19,498 nt of DNA from an uncultured Candidatus Saccharibacteria bacterium (GTDB lineage Bacteria > Patescibacteriota > Saccharimonadia > Saccharimonadales > Saccharimonadaceae): the NCBI GenBank assembly GCA_947306315.1, contig CAMZGF010000008.1:1-19498 (forward strand). The letters run 5' to 3'. A program made the translations under genes and the position numbers. Shown piece after piece: positions 13,877-19,498 of the stretch. Every line of letters begins with the position of its first letter. Within the stretch, counting starts at the first letter, position 1. The notes beneath the pieces are model-generated. The model was not told where the DNA came from. It saw only the letters and a program-made list of their open reading frames with translations, and did no database searches.

Positions 13877-14767
13877 ATGAAAACACTAAATCCAAAAGAA
13901 GAGACACGCTGCAATTTTAAAATTTCAGCGTTAATGAAAAGGGTTTGGCAAACCGAAATTGATATTTATCTCGAATTTGCCAAAATTTGCGAAAAGCACA
14001 ACATTAAGTTTATTTTTTTCGATGGCAGCTTACTCGGCGCAATCAGGCATAACGGGTTTATCCCTTGGGACGACGATATTGATGTTGCCATGACAAGGGA
14101 AGAATATAATAAGTTCAAAAAAGTAGCCGAAAAAGAGCTAAAAGCGCCTCTTTTCCTTCAGACACCATATACCGATCATATTTATCGCGGTCACGCTCAA
14201 ATTAGGAATAGTAATACAACCGCTATTGTCTATAATTCATACAATAAAGACGCAAATCAAGGTATTTTCATAGATATTTTTATCCTTGATAAAATTCCAA
14301 AAAATAAGTTTATACGAAAACTTCATAAAATTCACTGCATTAATATTGCAAGGATGCTTAGATGTAATCGCCTAGAGATTAATCTAACTGCTAAAGAAAA
14401 GCTATTCAGAGCTGTTTCAAAGGTATTTTTCAAAATTATTCCTTACGAAAAATACTATGCACACTACGAACGTGTATGTAGTAAGTATAATAAATCTAAT
14501 TCAAACGAATATAATTACGTAGCGCACAATTATTGTGACCGCGCAATTAGAGAAGAGCACTTAAAAGATATTACAATGCATGATTTTGAATATCTAAAAG
14601 TTCCTGTTCCAAAAAAAGCTGAGGAATTCCTTACTGATTACTTTGGCGATTGGAAAAAATTCCAAAAAGGCACAACAACTCATGGGAAAATCCTTTTCGA
14701 TCCTGATAGACCATACACATATTATAAAAATATGTCGATTGAAGAATTAAGAAAACACGAAAAGTAA
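13877..14767 (+). CDS. licD: LicD-family phosphotransferase
   Basis: Transfers a phospho-alcohol group from a CDP donor to a surface glycan; the classical donor is CDP-choline. The 296-residue protein has the signature FDGSLLGAIRHNGFIPWDDD (49-68), where the Asp-rich run binds metal and the CDP donor, followed by IDVAM. The downstream FIDIFILDKIP at about 132-142 also fits the family. No membrane helix is seen. It follows the cytidylyltransferase by 2 nt with no distinct ribosome binding site, implying coupling. Its stop abuts the stop of the convergent flippase gene. The donor may be CDP-glycerol-like rather than CDP-choline, inferred from the neighbour. Confidence 0.92.
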   Translation: MKTLNPKEETRCNFKISALMKRVWQTEIDIYLEFAKICEKHNIKFIFFDGSLLGAIRHNGFIPWDDDIDVAMTREEYNKFKKVAEKELKAPLFLQTPYTDHIYRGHAQIRNSNTTAIVYNSYNKDANQGIFIDIFILDKIPKNKFIRKLHKIHCINIARMLRCNRLEINLTAKEKLFRAVSKVFFKIIPYEKYYAHYERVCSKYNKSNSNEYNYVAHNYCDRAIREEHLKDITMHDFEYLKVPVPKKAEEFLTDYFGDWKKFQKGTTTHGKILFDPDRPYTYYKNMSIEELRKHEK

Positions 14768-16207
14768 TTATCTTCTCTTTACTTTATTAATGGCTAGCTT
14801 GATATAGTCATAGACCATTTTGTCGCGCAAAACCAGAAGGGTAATTCCATAAACCAGTACACCAATTACCACTTCAACTACCGTATAGAGAATTGTGACA
14901 GGTAACAAACTTTTAACAAAAATGACCGATGAATACATTAAAACCCCTGCAATAATATATTTTACCCATCCCGAAAAAGTACGCGTAACTTTGACGTATT
15001 TTTTTGATAACTTGAAATAAAGAACAGTAATTGCACTCTCCGCGACAATTGAGCCAATCGTTGCACCAAAACTGCCAATGCGTGGAATAAGAATAAAATT
15101 ACATATTAAATTCAAAACTGCACCCGCCCAGAGCGCCAAAGCACTCTTTAGCCTTAGACCACATGGAGTTAAACATTGCGTACCAATACAATTTGAAAGA
15201 GCGATAATAACAACAATTGGTGAAAACACCGGAAGAAGTAAGCTAACCTTGTCATAGCCATCACCGAAGAACCATGGTACAAAACTACTTGCAATAGCTG
15301 CAATACCAAAAGCAATCGGTACAGACAATAACCCTACAAATCGAAGCGATTTTGCGAGCCTCTCTTTGATTTCGTCGATTTTATTATTCTTGAATAGATA
15401 TGCAATACGCGGTGCTACTACAACGTTAAGAGAAGTTACAACTGCGAGCGCAATCGAAATAATCTTATACGACTGCTCATAATAGCCATTCTCGGTCTGT
15501 CCATCAGTCATAAGGCCGAGCATAGTCTTATCAAGCACTGTGTAAATTGTAGTTGCTACCTGTGGCAAGAAATAGATAATTGTATCCTTAAAATATAGGA
15601 AAGGTTTGATTTCTCTTAACTCTGGCTTTGAAACATCTTTTGGTAATCTAGTCCAAAGCGCAAAAGTCGAAATCGCAAGAGATAAACCATTAAGAAGCAT
15701 ATAAAGATTAAGATGATCAGGAGTCTTAACGAAGATAAAGATGGAGACAGTAAATAATAGTTTTACTAAAATATTTCTTATCGAAATAAATTTATATTCC
15801 TCAAGACCTTGATAAAGCCAAGAAATATCAAAGATATTCGCAAGCAAGTTTATCATCAAGATAGCGTAAATAATATTATATCTTTCAGCCGTAATAATTA
15901 GAACAAAATAAGCTACAACTGAAACAATTCCAGCTATCAACCTAAATGCCATCAAATTCCAGAAAATCTTTGAACGTTTAGCCTTATCATCTTGATGCAT
16001 CGCTATTTCGCGTTGTCCAAAAGACGCAATACCAAGGTTAGCGATAAGAATAAAGTATGCTACAACAGACAAAGTATAAGCAGAAGTACCAACTCCATCT
16101 ACTCCAAGAACCCTTGAAAGATAAGGAGCTGTGACAATCGGTAAAATTATCGACAAAATTTGAAACACTAAATTATAAAGATAATTTTTCTTGATTGACT
16201 TTGTCAT
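14768..16207 (-). CDS. wzx: Wzx-type polysaccharide flippase
   Basis: A MOP-superfamily exporter that flips lipid-linked oligosaccharide across the membrane. The 479 residues form about 12-14 hydrophobic helices. The N-terminus NYLYNLVFQILSIILPIVTAPYLSRVLG, quoted in parts as NYLYNLVFQI and TAPYLSRVLG, is the family hallmark, and WLYQGLEEYKFI (about 130) is another familiar stretch. The tail is basic (KLAINKVKRR). The ATG at 16207 follows directly on the stop of the glycosyltransferase gene (TAAATG), with GGAG just inside that gene, so translation is coupled. There is no Wzy polymerase in the window. Confidence 0.94.
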   Translation of the reverse strand: MTKSIKKNYLYNLVFQILSIILPIVTAPYLSRVLGVDGVGTSAYTLSVVAYFILIANLGIASFGQREIAMHQDDKAKRSKIFWNLMAFRLIAGIVSVVAYFVLIITAERYNIIYAILMINLLANIFDISWLYQGLEEYKFISIRNILVKLLFTVSIFIFVKTPDHLNLYMLLNGLSLAISTFALWTRLPKDVSKPELREIKPFLYFKDTIIYFLPQVATTIYTVLDKTMLGLMTDGQTENGYYEQSYKIISIALAVVTSLNVVVAPRIAYLFKNNKIDEIKERLAKSLRFVGLLSVPIAFGIAAIASSFVPWFFGDGYDKVSLLLPVFSPIVVIIALSNCIGTQCLTPCGLRLKSALALWAGAVLNLICNFILIPRIGSFGATIGSIVAESAITVLYFKLSKKYVKVTRTFSGWVKYIIAGVLMYSSVIFVKSLLPVTILYTVVEVVIGVLVYGITLLVLRDKMVYDYIKLAINKVKRR

Positions 16208-17272
16208 TTAAACTCCACACCTCTTTAATGCATCTCTTAAGAAATACCCACTTCGAATTTTCTTTGACATCTTCTCGATATTTTTTAGTTTCTCAGCATA
16301 TTCATTTTTCTTGACTCTACCAACTACATCTGACATATTCGCAAAGCTACCAACGACCCAGCCAATATTGTTGTCATATACAAATTGCGCGAGCGCTGCC
16401 TCTTCCCAAACAATTATTGGGAGTTTTGCAGCGATTAGCATCGAAAGCTTGTGCGGATTACTGATAATCAGATATTTACCAAAATTCCCACTACATTCAT
16501 CAGTTGAATCACCATCCCAAACTAACCCAAATGCACCGTCAAGTTTCGACAACAATTCGTCTGATGAAAAACTGCCAATATATTTCTCGTTTTTCGATAG
16601 TTCAGACTCTAAAATTCCACCGCCATAAAGATTAAACTTTATATCTTTGAACTTACCAACTTTGCGAAGATATGCAGCTTTTTCTTTAGAAAGATTTCCA
16701 ACCACAACAATTTCATTTGAAAGTTTCCTATTTCTTGTTGTGCCATTATATAAATAATCAAATACACCAAGAGTAACTAATTTCTCTTTCTCAAATCCAA
16801 GTGAAACTAATTTCTCGGCCATCCTATCGTTATGAACGATTATCTTATCAAAGCGGGCCAATGCAATATGTTCAGCTTTGTATAAGCGGTTGTATAAATA
16901 ATCAGGAATCGAGCCTTTTCCGTAACGCAAAGTCTCTAAATCATGAGTAATACCGATAAGTCTAACTTTTCTTTCTTTGAACTTTGAAACTATTTTATTA
17001 AGGTCAATTACTGCATTAATTAGCGGGTATTGAATAAAAACTACGTCGTCTTCAGAGAATTTATCAGCAAATTTCAACCATTTTTTCTCATTATTTTTAT
17101 ACGAAACAATCTGAAGTGGCTTCAAAATTTTCTGTTTTCTGACTCCAAAAACCGTATCTATTTCTACGCGTTTAAATCCCTCGTCTTCAAGAATAGTTTC
17201 AACATCAAGACGTGCTTTTAGCATCGCTGTTTTATCATTTTTATTTAATTTCTCGACGATAAAATATTTCAT
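16208..17272 (-). CDS. Galactofuranosyltransferase-like glycosyltransferase
   Basis: Predicted to add a sugar, probably galactofuranose, to the lipid-linked repeat unit. With the start at 17272 the protein has 354 residues; an ATG at 17287 opens the same frame but overlaps the -10 box and is rejected. The C-terminal segment VWDGDSTDECSGNFGKYLII (251-270), followed by SNPHKLSMLIAAKLPIIVW, closely matches bacterial beta-galactofuranosyltransferases. The GT-B-like N-terminal half includes IGITHDLETLR (106-116) and DKIIVHNDRM (142-151). A UDP-galactopyranose mutase would be needed and is not in the window. It forms an operon with the flippase. Confidence 0.85.
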   Translation of the reverse strand: MKYFIVEKLNKNDKTAMLKARLDVETILEDEGFKRVEIDTVFGVRKQKILKPLQIVSYKNNEKKWLKFADKFSEDDVVFIQYPLINAVIDLNKIVSKFKERKVRLIGITHDLETLRYGKGSIPDYLYNRLYKAEHIALARFDKIIVHNDRMAEKLVSLGFEKEKLVTLGVFDYLYNGTTRNRKLSNEIVVVGNLSKEKAAYLRKVGKFKDIKFNLYGGGILESELSKNEKYIGSFSSDELLSKLDGAFGLVWDGDSTDECSGNFGKYLIISNPHKLSMLIAAKLPIIVWEEAALAQFVYDNNIGWVVGSFANMSDVVGRVKKNEYAEKLKNIEKMSKKIRSGYFLRDALKRCGV

Positions 17273-17285
17273 ATTAACACATATC

Positions 17286-17294
17286 ATTATACCA
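17286..17294 (-). promoter_or_regulatory. Extended -10 promoter of glycosyltransferase-flippase operon
   Basis: TGgTATAAT on the minus strand, TATAAT at 17291-17286. The chosen ATG is 13 nt after it, giving a leader of only about 6 nt. Confidence 0.72.
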
Positions 17295-17316
17295 TACCGG
17301 TTTTTATTTTTCTCTC

Positions 17317-17345
17317 TTGTTAAAATGAATAAAATATGCTAAAAT
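17317..17345 (+). promoter_or_regulatory. Promoter of rpmG
   Basis: TTGTTA (17317-17322), a 17-bp spacer and TAAAAT (17340-17345) with a TGC extension; the leader is about 5 nt. Confidence 0.75.
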
Positions 17346-17356
17346 AAAGGGTAATC

Positions 17357-17566
17357 ATGGCAAAGAAGAATAATACTAAGCGCAAACTCGTTGGCCTCGT
17401 ATCTGAGGAATCTGGTGTTCGTTGCTATTACACGAAGAAAAACACGATGAATACTCCTGACAAGTTAACTTTAAAGAAGTATGATCCAGTTCTTCGCAAG
17501 CACGTAAAATTCACCGAGACAAAGAAAAACCTCGGTCGTAACGAAGTTAAGGAAAAGAAACGTTAG
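17357..17566 (+). CDS. rpmG: 50S ribosomal protein bL33
   Basis: Large-subunit ribosomal protein near the E site. The 69-residue protein shows the family core RKLVGLVSEESGVRCYYTKKN, quoted in parts as KLVGLVSEES and YYTKKNTMNTPDKL, then LKKYDPVLRKHVKF (39-52). Only one Cys (23) is present, so it is the zinc-free (C-minus) form. A basic extension TETKKNLGRNEVKEKKR (53-69) makes it longer than the usual 49-56 residues. It has its own promoter and terminator and sits alone inside the polysaccharide locus. Confidence 0.95.
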   Translation: MAKKNNTKRKLVGLVSEESGVRCYYTKKNTMNTPDKLTLKKYDPVLRKHVKFTETKKNLGRNEVKEKKR

Positions 17567-17572
17567 TTTCGG

Positions 17573-17597
17573 ATAACCCCGCAAGGGGTTATTTTTT
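17573..17597 (+). terminator. Terminator of rpmG
   Basis: Stem ATAACCCC / GGGGTTAT with a GCAA tetraloop (GNRA type), followed by six T. Confidence 0.93.
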
Positions 17598-17615
17598 ACC
17601 TAAAGCATAATAAAG

Positions 17616-17624
17616 TGGTATAAT
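17616..17624 (+). promoter_or_regulatory. Leaderless extended -10 promoter of DUF4422 gene
   Basis: TGgTATAAT, with TATAAT at 17619-17624 and a weak TTACCT (17596-17601) at 17-bp spacing. The usable ATG at 17632 is 7 nt beyond the box. Confidence 0.75.
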
Positions 17625-17631
17625 GAAGAAA

Positions 17632-18432
17632 ATGAACAGTGTGAAAATAGTAGTAGCCGCTCATAAAGCATACGACTATCCAAAAGGAAAATCGTATATA
17701 CCGCTTCAAGTTGGTTCAAAAATCGCTGATAAAAAGCTAGGAATCGCTCGAGATGATACGGGCGATAATATTTCTGAAAAGAATCCATATTTCTGCGAAT
17801 TGACTGGTCTTTACTGGATCTACAAAAACTGCAAATCTGACTTTAAGGGTTTAGTCCATTACCGCCGCCTTTTCACACTAAAATCTGGAAAAATCAGCAA
17901 GAACAAACGAATCGACGCCGCACTTTCTGATGAAGAGATTTCGAATCTCATCAAAGACTATGATATTATTCTGCCGAAAAAGCGTAATTACATCATCGAA
18001 GATCTGTGGTCACACTATGAACACACACTTCATGTCGAACCACTCGAAATGACTGGAAAAATTATTAAAGAACTCACTCCAGAGTATCTAGCCGAATTCA
18101 AGAAATTAAAAACTCGTAAGACCGCTCACATGTTCAATATGATAATTGCAAGAAAAGACATTTTTGATAACTACTGTAAATGGCTATTTAAAATCCTATT
18201 TGAACTTGAGAAACGTATGAAGGGAAAAGACGATAAATATGAAAGTTTTCACAAACGTTTCTATGGTCGTATCTCAGAATTACTCCTCGACGTATGGCTC
18301 AACACTAACTATAAGGACTTAAAAGTAAAGGAATTAAGAGTTATTGATGTCGAAGGCGTTAACTGGATCAAAAAAGGCGGAAGTTTCCTACGCGCAAAAC
18401 TATTTAAGAAGAAATATAGTAAAAGCTTTTAG
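17632..18432 (+). CDS. DUF4422 glycosyltransferase
   Basis: A 266-residue enzyme of the DUF4422 family found in capsule and exopolysaccharide loci and regarded as a glycosyltransferase. Hallmarks are KIVVAAHKAYDYP (5-17), YIPLQVGS (22-29), RDDTGDNISEKNPYFCELTG (40-59) and GLVHYRR (73-79). The ATG at 17623 overlaps the -10 box, so the next in-frame ATG at 17632 is preferred; it needs no ribosome binding site if leaderless. The C-terminus is basic (KLFKKKYSKSF), fitting membrane association. It is followed after 25 nt by a GT2 gene, probably the same transcript. The sugar and acceptor are not predictable. Confidence 0.9.
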   Translation: MNSVKIVVAAHKAYDYPKGKSYIPLQVGSKIADKKLGIARDDTGDNISEKNPYFCELTGLYWIYKNCKSDFKGLVHYRRLFTLKSGKISKNKRIDAALSDEEISNLIKDYDIILPKKRNYIIEDLWSHYEHTLHVEPLEMTGKIIKELTPEYLAEFKKLKTRKTAHMFNMIIARKDIFDNYCKWLFKILFELEKRMKGKDDKYESFHKRFYGRISELLLDVWLNTNYKDLKVKELRVIDVEGVNWIKKGGSFLRAKLFKKKYSKSF

Positions 18433-18457
18433 CGATTAATCTAAGGAAGGAGGAATT

Positions 18458-19468
18458 ATGAAAGAAGATTTAAAATCTAACGAATCAGATTTGATATCTG
18501 TCATTATTCCAATCTACAATGTCAAAAAATATTTGAGGCGCTGCATCAAAGGCGTTTTAGCTCAAACCTACAAGAATCTTGAAATCATTCTCATCGATGA
18601 TGGTTCTACTGATGGTTCAGCTGAATTGTGTGACGAATTATTCCATGAAGATAAACGCATTGTCGTCTTCCATAAACAAAACGGTGGTATCGCAAGCGCC
18701 AGAAATTATGGAATTCGTGCAGCAAATGGCGATTATGTCTGTTTTATCGATCCAGACGATATCGTAGATGAAGACTACGTCGAATTCTTACATAACATCA
18801 TCATAAAGTATAAAGTTAAACTTGCAATATGTTCACATCGCGTCCTCTACGAAGGTCATAAAACTGCGGTTGATATGTCAACCAAAGAATCTGGTAAAAT
18901 CGATTCGAAAGTCATCATCCAACGCCTACTTTATGCTGACGGTATTGATACCTCATTCTGGGCTAAAATGTTCACAAAAGACATTTTGTTAAAACATCTT
19001 TGTCCCGAGGGACGCAACTACGAAGATGCAGCATGTATGTATCTCTACTTTGACTCTGTTCCATATATCGGACTTGATTCAGTCGCAAAATACACCTACT
19101 GTGTCCGCCGTATGTCTATCTCACAGAAACCATTTGATAAATCAAAGATGGATCTTATCACTGCAACTAAAGAAATGCATGATTATATTGTTCAGAAATA
19201 CCCAAAAATGAAACTCGGTGCAGAACGAAGATTGATGTATGCACATCTTTCTACTCTTCGCCAAATCGCACTCAGTCCAAAAACAAAAGATTCTGAAGAG
19301 TGCAGACCAATAGTTTGGCAGTACATAAAAGCTCACAAGGGTTCAGTGATGAGAAACACCAATATCCCAGAACGTGATCGCAAAGCAATCGCTTCGACAA
19401 ACTTTGGATATGGTTTCTTTAGATTTTCACTCAATCTCTACGAAAAATTCCGCCACCTACTCACATAA
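18458..19468 (+). CDS. Family 2 glycosyltransferase
   Basis: A 336-residue GT-A-fold enzyme that extends the surface glycan from a nucleotide-sugar donor. The N-terminal half is typical: SVIIPIYNVKKYLRRCI (14-30), LIDDGSTDGS (45-54), NGGIASARNYG (75-85) and the metal-binding DPDD (98-101). The C-terminal part after about residue 215 (VRRMSISQKPFDKSKM) is of the EpsJ/CpsJ-like type with no membrane helix. A very strong AAGGAAGGAGG precedes the start at 18458, unlike the leaderless gene before it. No terminator follows before the window ends. Confidence 0.94.
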   Translation: MKEDLKSNESDLISVIIPIYNVKKYLRRCIKGVLAQTYKNLEIILIDDGSTDGSAELCDELFHEDKRIVVFHKQNGGIASARNYGIRAANGDYVCFIDPDDIVDEDYVEFLHNIIIKYKVKLAICSHRVLYEGHKTAVDMSTKESGKIDSKVIIQRLLYADGIDTSFWAKMFTKDILLKHLCPEGRNYEDAACMYLYFDSVPYIGLDSVAKYTYCVRRMSISQKPFDKSKMDLITATKEMHDYIVQKYPKMKLGAERRLMYAHLSTLRQIALSPKTKDSEECRPIVWQYIKAHKGSVMRNTNIPERDRKAIASTNFGYGFFRFSLNLYEKFRHLLT

Positions 19469-19480
19469 AAGTCCGTTCTA

Positions 19481-19498
19481 TGCTAAAATAGAGTAATG
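19481..19498 (+). promoter_or_regulatory. Leaderless promoter and start codon of next gene
   Basis: TGcTAAAAT (TAAAAT at 19484-19489), then ATG at 19496-19498 after exactly 6 nt, the same arrangement as three upstream genes. Only the start codon lies in the window. Confidence 0.6.

Noticed and set aside
851..19468. Alternative genetic code with TGA as glycine
   Set aside because: Every gene reads full length under the standard code with no internal TGA; nothing shows reassignment.
1..19498. CRISPR array, insertion sequence, toxin-antitoxin or defence island
   Set aside because: No regularly spaced repeats, transposase, integrase or recognisable defence domain was found on either strand.

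Overview
The window looks like a compact, AT-rich bacterial chromosome, most consistent with the Candidate Phyla Radiation (Patescibacteria) and probably Candidatus Saccharibacteria. The grounds are tight gene packing, many genes whose ATG sits 6-8 nt behind a TATAAT or TAAAAT box with no Shine-Dalgarno (leaderless mRNAs), a very short clamp-loader delta-prime subunit, a zinc-free bL33, and exclusive use of TAA/TAG stops. No 16S gene or phylogenetic marker set is present, so the phylum is an inference.

Positions 1-2703 hold nucleotide and wall genes. A thymidylate synthase, cut off by the left edge, and an HD-domain phosphohydrolase lie on the minus strand. A membrane-anchored SleB-type wall hydrolase is transcribed divergently from the HD gene. 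Positions 2704-6890 carry housekeeping genes: an RluA-type pseudouridine synthase overlapping a minimal DNA polymerase III delta-prime gene, a membrane-anchored TPR protein, a PlsC-like acyltransferase, and a convergent six-helix membrane protein sharing one bidirectional terminator with the acyltransferase.

Positions 6890-11193 start with tRNA-Thr(GGU) and a self-contained orphan gene of 106 codons. The queuosine pair queA-tgt follows, then a convergent DegV-family protein and a tRNA-Tyr(GUA)/tRNA-Thr(UGU) unit. The last tRNA is followed by a displaced 20-bp copy of its own 3' end, and a terminator-like hairpin lies after each copy.

From 11194 to the right edge lies a surface-polysaccharide locus. 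A perfect-consensus promoter drives a CpsC/Wzz polymerase regulator, a CpsD-type tyrosine kinase and a CpsB-type PHP phosphatase. Next come a TagD-like cytidylyltransferase and a LicD phosphotransferase. A convergent unit encodes a galactofuranosyltransferase-like enzyme and a Wzx flippase. After a monocistronic bL33 gene comes a DUF4422 glycosyltransferase plus a GT2 glycosyltransferase. Together these suggest a flippase-exported, phosphate-decorated polysaccharide controlled by tyrosine phosphorylation. Another promoter and start codon sit at the very right edge.

No CRISPR array, insertion sequence, integrase or rRNA was seen. The only gaps over 300 bases between protein genes are 10729-11275, which holds two promoters, two tRNAs and two hairpins, and neighbours of it explained below.
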